From: Sphingomonas rhizophila
GTDB lineage: Bacteria; Pseudomonadota; Alphaproteobacteria; Sphingomonadales; Sphingomonadaceae
DNA: 64,000 bases
Assembly: GCF_014396585.1 (NCBI RefSeq)
Contig: NZ_CP060717.1
Coordinates: forward strand, 558,001-622,000
Direction of reading: 5' to 3'
Of this stretch, positions 55,297 to 64,000 are shown piece after piece. A model generated the notes under the pieces. The model was not told where the DNA came from. It did no database searches and saw only the letters and a list, made by a program, of their open reading frames with translations. A program made the translations under genes and the position numbers. How positions within the stretch are numbered: the first letter of the stretch is position 1; the number at the start of each line of letters is the position of its first letter.

Positions 55297-57487
55297 GGCT
55301 CTAGTTCTTGATCAAAGTGCTATAACGCTATTTTCGCGATCTCTAATTCTGGATAGCTTTCTGGATAACTTCAAAATTCACGACTCTAGTGATCGTTTGA
55401 AGCAAGGCACGCAAGGAACTGTTAGATATTTTCTGGCAAAGAATGCTTCGCTAGAAACACCTATTCTCGTTCTCAACCTTAAGCAAATCGACCTGAAATC
55501 GGCTCCAGACGGTCGGAAGTGGTTTCAGAGAATTATGCGCGTCGCACTTAAGAGCATGGACAAGAATATCGTTATACCGGCTGCGTGGGCTCCTTATCAC
55601 GAGGGCAGTCGAATATCCATTTACGCTGAGGGGTTGAATTCGACGACAGATTACCGCCTATATTTTGATACTTGCCCACGAGGCGACGATGGCAGCGTAT
55701 TTGCATTCGCGGTGTCTGAGGGGCCAAGGCGATTAGACGAGCACGAGCCAGAGTGGGATCTGTATCGTCGAGCTAAAGAGGGCCTGTTAGAAGCGATCGT
55801 CGCAGAGCCGGAGGTCGTTACTCCGGAAGATGGTCAGTTCGGCATTACCTTAGCTGAGCCAATCGGCGCTCAAATTGCAGGCATGATCTCCTTGCAAGAT
55901 TGGCTAGCTAGACGAGCCACGGTCCCCCAACTCAAGTTCATCGCTAGCCCGTTAACGGGGCCAGTACGGTTGAAGGGAGCTGCGGGCACGGGCAAAACGC
56001 AGGCGATCGCCATCAAAGCCTTGAAGGAAATGCGTGACGCGAACGAGGCCAGTCGCGCCCTTAGACTAGCTGTTATCACGCACAGCGAAGCGCTTGCCGA
56101 CGAGGTCATCCTGGGCATGCTCTACGCAATGGATCCTGCCAGTGAGTGGGAGCATTTCGCGGCGCAACATCTGTTCGTTGGAACTCTATACAAGCTCGCG
56201 GAGCGATTGCTCAATTATGAAGGAAAGGGCCTTAAGCCATTGTCGCTTGATGGACGCGAAGGGCGGGAGCTCCAACGCATTCTCATCTCTGATGCTATCG
56301 ACTCAGTCCGCACCCGCCCAGACATACTGCTCACTATCGAAGAGTCGGCAGGCGCTGAATTAAAGCGACTCTTGGACCCCGAAAATAGTGATCACCTGAT
56401 AAGCGAAATCATGAATGAGTTTGCCTCAATCATAGATGCAGATAACATTCAGAAGGGCAGTATTGAGGCGGAACGCTATCTTAAATCTGATAGGGAGGGG
56501 CATTCCTTTTCTCTAAACGAATGGGACAGGAAGTTCCTGCTCGACGTACACGAAATATACTCGGATGAATTGCTTGAACAAGACTTTATGAGCATGGATC
56601 AGATGATTTCTGATTTAAACAAGTATCTTGCCTCTCATGCGTGGAGAAGATTACGGCAAGAGCAAGGGTTCGATGCAATTCTTGTCGACGAGTATCATTT
56701 TTTTAATAGGAACGAGGCGGCCTCGTTCCACCACTTGTTCAAAGCAACAGCTGGTATCGACGGAAATTTACCGCTCTTCATGGCTTACGATCTGAAGCAA
56801 GGCACTTCCGATGCGGGCCTCGTTGGCCGAACGTCCCCGCAGTTTATGGCGACGCGCGCCGGACACAGCGACCTTGTGGAACTTACTGAGGTCTTTCGCT
56901 CGACGCCAGAAATTGCGGCATTCTTGCAGTCAATTGACGGATCATTTCCGGCTCTTGATCTAGAGGGGGAGTGGTCGACCTATGCTGGCAAGTCCCAATT
57001 GGAACATGGTGATCGACCCACTTTGAAAACCTTTGCTACAAATCAAGCATTGATCGACCACGTTTTTAGATCTGCTTCAGAATCAGCGCACAGCATCGAT
57101 GGGGGAGGGCGCCAAGTCGCAGTAATATGTTTGAATGAACGGCTCTTCGATGTTTACCGTCAAGCTGGACGAGGAAAAGGGTTACACGTCCCTGTCGTTT
57201 CACGTGAGGAGATGGCAGAACTAAAGTATGCCCGACGAAAATTCGTTCTGAGCATGCCGGAATATGTTGCTGGGCTGCAATTCGAAGAAGTCCACCTGAT
57301 AAATGTCGATGAGGCAGATTTTGATATAAAGCATGGTGTTAACGCTCAACGCAGGATGATCAGTCGACTCTACCTCGGCGCAAGTCGCGCAAGGAATAAA
57401 CTTTATCTTCATTCTGCAAACGAGCAACGTGGTCCGGCCAAAATACTTACCGGGTCTCTCAGCAACGGAACATTGATGCAAGGCTAG
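55289..57487 (+). CDS. SF1 (UvrD/Rep-like) helicase with unknown N-terminal domain
   Basis: A 732-residue protein. Residues 1-200 are an unknown domain. Then come helicase motifs: I GAAGTGKTQA (about 231-239), II ILVDEYHFFN (464-473), III-like AYDLKQGT (499-506), IV-like LTEVFRSTPEIAAF (532-545) and VI-like YLGASRARNKLYLH near the C-terminus, equivalent to the VALTRA box of UvrD. Motif II has DEYH where most family members have DEAQ/DEFQ. The gene is AT-rich, with codon use unlike the genome. Two-gene modules of an accessory protein plus a UvrD-like helicase are a known defence layout (Gabija, helicase-DUF2290), which suggests but does not prove such a role. Confidence 0.85.
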   Translation: MIEALVLDQSAITLFSRSLILDSFLDNFKIHDSSDRLKQGTQGTVRYFLAKNASLETPILVLNLKQIDLKSAPDGRKWFQRIMRVALKSMDKNIVIPAAWAPYHEGSRISIYAEGLNSTTDYRLYFDTCPRGDDGSVFAFAVSEGPRRLDEHEPEWDLYRRAKEGLLEAIVAEPEVVTPEDGQFGITLAEPIGAQIAGMISLQDWLARRATVPQLKFIASPLTGPVRLKGAAGTGKTQAIAIKALKEMRDANEASRALRLAVITHSEALADEVILGMLYAMDPASEWEHFAAQHLFVGTLYKLAERLLNYEGKGLKPLSLDGREGRELQRILISDAIDSVRTRPDILLTIEESAGAELKRLLDPENSDHLISEIMNEFASIIDADNIQKGSIEAERYLKSDREGHSFSLNEWDRKFLLDVHEIYSDELLEQDFMSMDQMISDLNKYLASHAWRRLRQEQGFDAILVDEYHFFNRNEAASFHHLFKATAGIDGNLPLFMAYDLKQGTSDAGLVGRTSPQFMATRAGHSDLVELTEVFRSTPEIAAFLQSIDGSFPALDLEGEWSTYAGKSQLEHGDRPTLKTFATNQALIDHVFRSASESAHSIDGGGRQVAVICLNERLFDVYRQAGRGKGLHVPVVSREEMAELKYARRKFVLSMPEYVAGLQFEEVHLINVDEADFDIKHGVNAQRRMISRLYLGASRARNKLYLHSANEQRGPAKILTGSLSNGTLMQG

Positions 57488-57530
57488 GGCACTGGTGGAA
57501 GCGCCGCGCTGCGCTTGCTAACGCTGCGCC

Positions 57531-59800
57531 ATGCAAGTCCCGTCCGATTCCATCATCGACACGCCGTTCGATAGCGCCCTCTCCGAACGCTACCTCGTCT
57601 ACGCCCTCTCGACGATTACCGCGCGATCCCTCCCCGACGTCCGCGACGGCCTCAAGCCCGTCCACCGCCGCCTGTTGTGGGCGATGCGGCTGCTGAAGCT
57701 CGATCCGGCCAATGCCTACAAGAAAAGCGCGCGGGTCGTTGGCGACGTCATCGGCAAATATCATCCGCACGGGGACGCGTCGGTTTATGACGCGATGGTG
57801 CGGCTCGCCCAGTCGTTCGCGCTTCGTTATCCGCTGGTCGACGGGCAGGGCAATTTCGGCAACATCGACGGGGATAATGCCGCCGCCTATCGCTATACCG
57901 AGGCGCGGCTGACGGCGACGGCGACGCGGCTGATGGCCGGTCTGGACGAGGGCACGGTCGATTACCGCGCGACCTATAATGGCGAGGAGGAAGAGCCCGA
58001 GGTCTTCCCCGGCCTGTTCCCCAATCTGCTGGCCAACGGCGCGAGCGGGATCGCGGTCGGCATGGCGACGTCGATCCCGCCGCACAACGTCGGCGAGCTG
58101 GTCGAGGCGGCGACGCACCTGATCGACAACCCGCACGCTGAGGACCGGGCCCTGATGGACTTCGTCCAGGGGCCGGACTTTCCCACAGGGGGCGTGCTGG
58201 TCGACGGGCGCGAGGCGATCACGCAGGCCTATGCCACCGGGCGGGGCAGTTTCCGGTTGCGGGCGCGGATCGAGGTCGAGCGGGAGAAGGGCGGGGGCTG
58301 GCACCTGCTGGTCAGCGAGATCCCTATGGCGTCCAGAAATCGAAGCTGATCGAGACGATCGCGGACCTGATCGCGACCAAGAAGCTGCCGATCCTGGCCG
58401 ACATTCGCGACGAGAGCGACGAGCATGTGCGGATCGTGCTGGAGCCGCGGTCGCGGACGGTCGATCCCGAATTGCTGATGGAGAGCCTGTTCAAGCTCTC
58501 CGAGCTGGAGGTGCGCTTCCCGCTCAACCTCAACGTGCTCGACAAGACGCGGACGCCGGGGGTGATGAGCCTTCGCCAGGCGCTGCTGGCGTGGCTGGAG
58601 CACCAGATCGAGGTGCTGGTGCGGCGATCGACCACGCGGATCGGCAAGATCGACGACCGGCTGGAGCTGCTCGACGGGTTCCTGAAGGCGTTCCTCAACC
58701 TCGACCGGGTGATCGAGATCATCCGCACCGAGGACGAGCCCAAGGCGGTGATGATCGCGGAATTCGAACTGACCGACCGGCAGGCCGAGGCGATCCTCAA
58801 CATGCGGCTGCGGTCCCTGCGGCGGCTGGAGGAAATGGAGATCGGCAAGGAGCGCGACGCGCTGGCCAAGGAGCGGGAGGAGCTGGCGAAGCTGGTGGAA
58901 AGTCCCGCTCGGCAGCGGACGCGGTTGAAGCGCGACCTGGGCGAGCTGGCCAAGGCCTATGCGGGCGACGAGCGGCGGACGCACCTTGTGGAGTCTGGCC
59001 CGAGCCGGGAGCTCGACTGGAGCCAGATGATCGAGAAGGAGCCGATCACCGTCATCCTGTCGCAGCGCGGCTGGATCCGGGCGATGCGCGGGCATCTGGC
59101 GGCGGGGGAATTCGATAGCCTCAAGTTCCGTGAGGGCGACGAACTGTGGGGCGCGCCGATCCATGCCCAGACGACCGACAAGATCCTGATCGCGGCGAGC
59201 AACGGGCGGGTGTTCACGCTGGCCGGCGACAAGCTGCCCGGCGGGCGCGGGTTCGGCGAGCCGGTTCGGCTGACCATCGACCTGGAGGCGGAGGCCGAGG
59301 TGGTGGCGATGCTGGTGGTGCGGCCGGACACGCGGCTGCTGGCGGCGTCGTCCGACGGGCGCGGCTTCGTGACGAGCGGCGAGGCGGTGCTGGCCGAAAC
59401 GCGCAAGGGCAAGCAGCTGATGAACCTTCGCACCGGCGCGCGGATGGCGGTGCTCAATACGGTGCCGGGCAATGCGGATTCGGTCGCGGTGATCGGCGAG
59501 AACCGCAAGATGCTGGTGTTCAAGCTGGACGAGCTGCCCGAGCTGGGACGCGGCAGCGGCGTGCAGCTTCAGCGCTATCGCGACGGGGGCCTCAGCGACG
59601 TCATCGCCTTCGCGCTGGCCGAGGGAATCTCCTGGCCGCTGGGCGGGGAGAGCGGGCGCGTGCGCAGCGAGACCGACCTGACGCCGTGGCGGGCGATCCG
59701 AAGCGCGGCCGGTCGGATCGCGCCCAACGGTTTCCCCCGCTCGAACCGGTTCGAGCCGGTGCCTGCGGCGGCGCAAGTTAATCCTGATCAAGGCAAGTGA
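57531..59800 (+). pseudogene. parC: DNA topoisomerase IV subunit A (ParC), frameshifted
   Basis: An essential type IIA topoisomerase subunit of about 756 residues. The first frame covers the breakage-reunion domain: [55 protein letters not shown] and the catalytic Tyr region [11 protein letters not shown]. The second gives the coiled coil, LTDRQAEAILNMRLRSLRRLE and the C-terminal beta-propeller (GRVFTLAGDKLPGGRG, KQLMNLRTGARM). They join if one C is restored at 58322-58324 (GAG ATC CCC TAT GGC). ParC, not GyrA, is supported by [18 protein letters not shown] and the short tail. As the gene is essential, a sequence error is by far the likeliest reason for the break. Confidence 0.9.
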
Positions 59801-59838
59801 AAGCACTACGTTAACCTGTCCCGTTTAATGCCGGGCGA

Positions 59839-61581
59839 ATGACGGCTGCAGCACCTCGCTCGGTGACGCCTTTTGGCGTGCCTGCAGGAACGAAGAGTCC
59901 CTACGAAACGCGCCTCGGCGCGAACGACCGGGCCTTGCTCGAAGCCTTGCCGATTGCCGCCGCCATCGTCGGTCTCAACCGGCAGGGCGTGCTGAAGCTG
60001 GTCGACCGCAATCCCAAATTCGACGAGGCGATGGCGACGACCGGCGACGCGGCGATCGTGGCGGGCAATTTCACCGGCTGCACGCATTTGCAGATCGCCC
60101 GGCTGATGACGGACTTCCTGGCCGATTTCGGAAGCCCCAGCGAACTCGACTTCACCGACGGCGAGGGACTGTCGGCGCGGCATTTCCGGATCAAGCTGGC
60201 GCCGCTCGGCCGGAGCGAGAAATACGGCCCGCATTGCCTCGTCAGCCTGGTCGACCGGACGATCGAGGTGCAGACCGAGCGGAATTTGCGCGCCGAGATG
60301 CTGCGCGACAGCCTGACCGGGCTTCCCAACCGCCTGGCCTTTACGGAATCGATCGAGCACATGCTCGAGACCAAGAATGAGGCATCACGGCACGCGGTGC
60401 TGGTGGTCGACCTTCGCCGGTTCAGCCGGATCAACGAGTCGATGGGCGGCCTGGCCGGCGACGAGCTGCTGATCACCTTCGCGCGCCGCCTGATGTCGGT
60501 GCTTCGCGCCGGTGACGTGCTGGCGCGGACGGGCGGCAATGAATTCGGCGTGCTGGTGCGCATCGGCCGCGGGGTGGGTGACGCGTTGTCTGCCGCAGAC
60601 CGCATCCAGGACGTGATGAACGCGCCGTTCAAGCTGAGCGAGATGGAGATCCGCGTCGAATGCGCGGTCGGCGTGGCGCGGATGGAAAAGGGGCAGGACC
60701 CGGAAGAATTGTTCCGGAGCGCCCAGTTCGCGGTCAAGCAGGCCAAGCTGGCGGGCAAGCCCCAGGTCTACAAGCCGGACGAGGCGGTGGCCGCGCGGCG
60801 GCGGTTTTCGATCGAAACCGAGCTTCGCCGGGCCCTGGAAAAGGACCAGCTCAAACTGTTCTACCAGCCGCTGATCAACCTGAAGAGCGGCGAGGTCAGC
60901 GGATTCGAGGCGCTGGCCCGCTGGACCCACGAGGACCGCGGCGAAATCAGCCCGACCGAGTTCATCCCGGTGGCCGAAGAAAGCGGCCTCATCCTCCAGC
61001 TTGGCCGCTGGGCGATGGACAAGGCGTCCCACACGCTGGCCGACTGGGACGCCCAGGTGGGCGCGCGGCTGCCGGTCTATGTCGGCGTCAACTTGTCGGC
61101 GATCCAGGTCGCCCGCGACAATATTGCCGACATGGTGGGGGAATCCCTGCGGTCCTCGGGGATCGGCGGCGACCGGTTGACGGTCGAGCTGACCGAAAGC
61201 TCGATCGTCCAGGATCCGGCGCGCGCGATCCGCGTGTTCGAAGCGCTCAAGGCGCTCGACGCGACAGTGGCGATGGATGATTTCGGAACCGGTTATTCCA
61301 GCCTCGCCTACCTCCAGCGCCTGCCGATCGATGTCCTCAAGATCGATCGCAGTTTCGTATCGGGCATGATGAAGGACAGCGACAGCGTGGCGATCGTTCG
61401 CGCGGTCCTGAGCCTCGCCGACGCGCTGGGCATGTCGACCACCGCCGAGGGCATCGAAAGCGTGGAGCTGGCGACGACGCTGGCGGCGCTTGGTTGTTCG
61501 TCGGGCCAGGGCTTCTACTTCGCCAAGCCGCTCGAGGCGTCGGCCGCGCTCGATTACTGGAAATCCCGCCGCAAGCATTGA
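59839..61581 (+). CDS. GGDEF-EAL protein with degenerate GGDEF, probable c-di-GMP phosphodiesterase
   Basis: A 580-residue cytosolic protein: a PAS-like sensor region (about 25-150), a GGDEF domain (DSLTGLPNRLAF to GVARMEKGQ) whose signature is TGGNEFGVLV, and an EAL domain. In the GGDEF domain the first acidic residue is Asn, so cyclase activity is probably lost and GTP or c-di-GMP may be bound as effector. The EAL domain keeps FEALARW, VNLSAIQ, LTESSIV, MDDFGTGYSSL, LKIDRSFV, AEGIES and GQGF, so it should hydrolyse c-di-GMP to pGpG. Monocistronic, 38 bases after parC. Confidence 0.94.
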   Translation: MTAAAPRSVTPFGVPAGTKSPYETRLGANDRALLEALPIAAAIVGLNRQGVLKLVDRNPKFDEAMATTGDAAIVAGNFTGCTHLQIARLMTDFLADFGSPSELDFTDGEGLSARHFRIKLAPLGRSEKYGPHCLVSLVDRTIEVQTERNLRAEMLRDSLTGLPNRLAFTESIEHMLETKNEASRHAVLVVDLRRFSRINESMGGLAGDELLITFARRLMSVLRAGDVLARTGGNEFGVLVRIGRGVGDALSAADRIQDVMNAPFKLSEMEIRVECAVGVARMEKGQDPEELFRSAQFAVKQAKLAGKPQVYKPDEAVAARRRFSIETELRRALEKDQLKLFYQPLINLKSGEVSGFEALARWTHEDRGEISPTEFIPVAEESGLILQLGRWAMDKASHTLADWDAQVGARLPVYVGVNLSAIQVARDNIADMVGESLRSSGIGGDRLTVELTESSIVQDPARAIRVFEALKALDATVAMDDFGTGYSSLAYLQRLPIDVLKIDRSFVSGMMKDSDSVAIVRAVLSLADALGMSTTAEGIESVELATTLAALGCSSGQGFYFAKPLEASAALDYWKSRRKH

Positions 61582-61822
61582 CCGTCGGCCTTTCTGGCCG
61601 CTGCTGCATCCGTTCCTCCCTGCCGTCCGTATTCTCCCCGCACCGTATCCACCGCGGCCGGGAGGACATTTGGACGGTTTCCCAAGGTCCGCGGAATTCG
61701 GAACGGGGCTCCGTGGCTCGTCCCCCTGTCGGAGCCCTGCTCGGCGGAAGGCCGGCAAGTCCGCCTCCTGGATTGCCGCGCTTTCCGCCGGGACCCCATT
61801 TCCCTCCTGCGCGGAATGTCGC

Positions 61823-62404
61823 ATGGTCGACGCGATGACGGGAGGCACCAGGGACGACACGGCCGACATCGAGCCGCGCCAGCTGCAGCAATTGATGCTG
61901 CGTGTGGCGGCCGAGGATTCGTCCGCGCTGGCGGAGCTTTACAAGCGGACGTCGGGCCGACTGTTCGGGATTTGCGTTTCGATGCTGCGGTCGGAAAGCG
62001 ATGCGGAAGACGTCCTTCAGGACGTTTACACATCCGTGTGGCGGCGAGCGCGGCAATATGATCCGGCCAAGGCCGGGGTGTTGAACTGGATGGCGGTCAT
62101 TGCCCGAAACCGGTCGATCGACCAGTTGCGGGGACGACGGGCGAGCGCGCCGATCGACGAGGCCGGCGAGGTTGCGGATGACGCGCCGTCGGCGTTCGAC
62201 CTGGTCGAGGCCGCCGATGACCGGCGCAGACTTGCGGGTTGCCTGGAAGAGTTGGACGAAACGCCGCGCCGGGCCATCCGAACCGCGTTCTTCGAAGGGT
62301 TGAGTTACGCCGAACTGGCCAGCCGTGAGGCCGTGCCGCTGGGGACGATGAAGAGCTGGATCCGCCGCGGATTGTTGCGGTTGAGAGGTTGCTTGGATCG
62401 ATGA
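61823..62404 (+). CDS. ECF RNA polymerase sigma factor (SigK-like)
   Basis: A 193-residue sigma factor. Region 2 is ALAELYKRTSGRLFGICVSM, SESDAEDVLQDVYTSVWRRA and VLNWMAVIARNRSIDQLRGRR; region 4 is PRRAIRTAFFEGLSYAELAS and LGTMKSWIRRGLLRLRGCL. The ATG at 61823 is used (a second is four codons later). The stop overlaps the ATG of the adjoining anti-sigma factor (ATGA), the classic arrangement. The 241-base region upstream shows no clear autoregulated promoter. Confidence 0.92.
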   Translation: MVDAMTGGTRDDTADIEPRQLQQLMLRVAAEDSSALAELYKRTSGRLFGICVSMLRSESDAEDVLQDVYTSVWRRARQYDPAKAGVLNWMAVIARNRSIDQLRGRRASAPIDEAGEVADDAPSAFDLVEAADDRRRLAGCLEELDETPRRAIRTAFFEGLSYAELASREAVPLGTMKSWIRRGLLRLRGCLDR

Positions 62405-63164
62405 GCGACGACGTGTTCCTTGCCGAAGACGAGCGCGACCTGAGGGCCGCGGAGCTTGCCCTTGGGCTGGTCGACGGCAGCGACGAGGCGGACGCCCTGC
62501 GTCTGGCGGAGTCCGATGCGGATTTCGCGCAGCAAATCGCGCGCTGGCGGGCGCGCTTTGTGCCGCTGTTCGCCGACGTCGAGGCGGTCGAGCCACGGGC
62601 CGAGGTATATGGCCGGATCGAGCGGGCGTTGCGGCTGCGTCAGGGCGGGGTGGCGGACGCGAGCAACGACAACGAGCTTCGCCGAAAGCTGGTGCGGTGG
62701 CGCTTTTCGGCGGCGTCCCTCGGCGCGGTCGCGGCGGCGCTGGCCCTGGTGCTGTGGGTGCGTCCGCCGGTCACGCCCGAGCCGGCATCTTCGCCGGTGA
62801 TTGCCGAACGGGCGGCCCTGAAAAACCTGTGATGGTTGCGGCGATCGCGGGCGAGGACAAGATCGTGCGCATGGTCGCGACTTACGATCCGGCGAGCCGC
62901 CACTTGGTCGTCGCCGATGCCGCGCCCGTACCGACGCCGAGCGGCCGGTCGCACGAATTGTGGATGATACCGGCCGGCGGCAAGCCGGTGTCGATGGGGG
63001 TAATGCCGTCGGGCAAGCCGATGGTGGCGACCATCGAGCCGGCAAAGGCAACGGCATTCGTTGACGGCCTGACGTTGGCCGTATCGGACGAGCCGGCCGG
63101 TGGTTCGCCAACCGGGCAGCCGACGGGTGACATGCTTGCCAGCGGCGCGCTGACCAACAGCTAG
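62401..63164 (+). pseudogene. Anti-sigma factor (RskA-like), frameshifted
   Basis: About 254 residues over two frames. The first has an N-terminal anti-sigma zinc-finger-like region lacking His/Cys (LAEDERDLRAAELALGLVDG) and a membrane helix (SLGAVAAALALVLWV) preceded by a basic cytosolic face. The second is the periplasmic anti-sigma-K C-terminal domain (TYDPASRHLVVADAAPVP, GRSHELWMIPAGGKPVSMGV). They join if one base is added in the A5/CC stretch 62821-62827. Membrane anti-sigma would hold the sigma factor inactive until an envelope signal arrives. Translationally coupled to the sigma gene; stop interlocks with cca in CTAG. Confidence 0.85.
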
Positions 63165-64000
63165 CGCAGGGCAGCGGCCACCAGCGCCTCCAGCCCGTCA
63201 CCGTCGGGGAAGCCGGCCGACACCCACCGCCGCTCGATCGCTTTCAGGGTGCGCGCCACCTCGGGGCCTTGCGGCACACCGCGGGCAATGAGCTGGCCGC
63301 CGGTAAGCGGCAGGCGAGGGACCGTCCAGTCGGCCAGCCCGGCGGCGTCGGCCGGCTGTCCGGCCAGGAGCAGGCGATCCGCGGCACTTTCGACCCCAAT
63401 GTCGTACGCCAGGGCGCGCGGGTTCTCGCCAAGGGCCGGATTGGCGGCCGAGGCGACGCGCTTGGTCGCCTTTTTCGACAGCTTCAGGCGCTGCGCGACG
63501 CGCTCAGCAATGGCCGGGTCGCGCGGCAGGATGGCGGCTAGCCTGCGCGTCGCGGCTGGCGCAAGGCCGGCGCCCTGCTCCGCTTGGCGAAGTGCGCCGA
63601 GGCGGGCACCGGCATCGGCGACCACTTCTGGAATGACCGGCGCGAAGATGCCGCGTTCGACCATCAGGGCAACGGTGGCGGCGGGATCGTCCATGCCCAG
63701 CAGCTTGGTCAATTCGTCCGCGATCCGTTCGCGCGACAAGGCCATCAGGTCGTTGGCGCGCGCGGTGCATGCTTCCAGTCCCGCCGCATCGGGCTCACCG
63801 CGGCCGAAACGGGCGTGGAAGCGGAAAAAGCGGAGGATTCGAAGATGGTCCTCGGCGATTCGGCGCAGCGGCTCACCGATGAATCGCACTCGGCGGTCCT
63901 CGATGTCGGCCTCGCCGCCGACGCTGTCGAATATCTGGCCCGTAAACGGCTCGGCGTAGAGGGCGTTGATCGTAAAATCGCGGCGCGCGGCGTCCTCTGC
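63161..64000 (-). CDS. cca: CCA tRNA nucleotidyltransferase, C-terminal part (cut by window edge)
   Basis: 280 codons without a start; the 5' end lies beyond the right edge. The part visible begins in the nucleotidyltransferase head (ARRDFTINALYAEPFTGQIF and DIEDRRVRFIGEPLRRIAED with the conserved HLRILRFFRFHARFG), then the helical tRNA-binding body. This enzyme adds or repairs the CCA end of tRNAs. The tRNA-Val in this window already encodes CCA, so repair is at least one use. Convergent with the anti-sigma gene; both stops share CTAG. Confidence 0.93.
   Translation of the reverse strand, partial: AEDAARRDFTINALYAEPFTGQIFDSVGGEADIEDRRVRFIGEPLRRIAEDHLRILRFFRFHARFGRGEPDAAGLEACTARANDLMALSRERIADELTKLLGMDDPAATVALMVERGIFAPVIPEVVADAGARLGALRQAEQGAGLAPAATRRLAAILPRDPAIAERVAQRLKLSKKATKRVASAANPALGENPRALAYDIGVESAADRLLLAGQPADAAGLADWTVPRLPLTGGQLIARGVPQGPEVARTLKAIERRWVSAGFPDGDGLEALVAAALR

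Noticed and set aside
61700..61722. GGAAC ... CGTC upstream of the ECF sigma gene as an EcfG-type autoregulated promoter
   Set aside because: The spacing is only 14 bases, shorter than the 16-17 expected, and the -10 part is imperfect.

Overview
The window looks like chromosomal DNA from a Sphingomonas-like alphaproteobacterium (Sphingomonadaceae). It is high-GC and densely packed. Lineage markers are a PEPxxWA-CTERM sorting tail, a SapC-family protein, a TrcR/DUF1013 regulator next to DUF1192 and ClpA, the response regulator CpdR, an F1-only atpHAGDC operon with a short epsilon subunit, a GTTC-N7-GTTC LexA box in front of uvrA and a TTAA-N7-TTAA CtrA-type box. The only RNA gene seen is one tRNA-Val(GAC). 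No CRISPR array, rRNA or insertion sequence was seen.

Layout. 1-5.4 kb: end of an OmpA-like gene, a lipoprotein Cu/Zn superoxide dismutase, SOS-controlled uvrA, 2'-5' RNA ligase and a Bax-inhibitor-1 protein. 5.4-13 kb: a leftward M28 peptidase - M1 peptidase - GST - dienelactone hydrolase operon behind clpA. 13-18.3 kb: quinone reductase, trcR and a tightly coupled xseB-ispA-coaD-PPIase-queA run. 18.3-25.7 kb: sulfotransferase and TSUP transporter, tgt, a DEAD-box helicase, sapC, N-formylglutamate amidohydrolase and cpdR. 25.7-28.5 kb: tRNA-Val and a cydAB-type cyanide-insensitive bd oxidase with a CydX-like small protein. 28.5-33.5 kb: esterase, solitary CpaF ATPase and two envelope glycosyltransferases. 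33.5-38.6 kb: atpHAGDC with an inserted Cys-rich small ORF. 38.6-53 kb: alkylation repair (ada), CPBP protease, priA, S9 peptidase, purC, a LysR regulator, M16 peptidase and a PEP-CTERM protein. 53-54.1 kb: two small conserved genes, each followed by a copy of a four-hairpin repeat. 54.4-57.5 kb: an AT-rich two-gene cassette (unknown protein plus SF1 helicase), the only clearly foreign DNA. 57.5-64 kb: parC, a GGNEF-EAL phosphodiesterase, an ECF sigma/anti-sigma pair and the 3' part of cca.

Two window-wide patterns stand out. First, six conserved genes (thpR, dienelactone hydrolase, M28 peptidase, ada, parC, anti-sigma factor) are broken by seven apparent one-base losses, nearly all in short C/G runs. 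As this includes essential parC, sequencing or assembly deletions are the likeliest cause. Second, six convergent gene pairs end on a shared palindromic CTAG, so both TAG stops interlock in four bases.

The best candidates for undescribed biology are the AT-rich two-gene helicase cassette at 54442-57487, whose architecture suggests phage or plasmid defence (inference only), and the duplicated four-hairpin element at 53506-53625 and 53927-54047.
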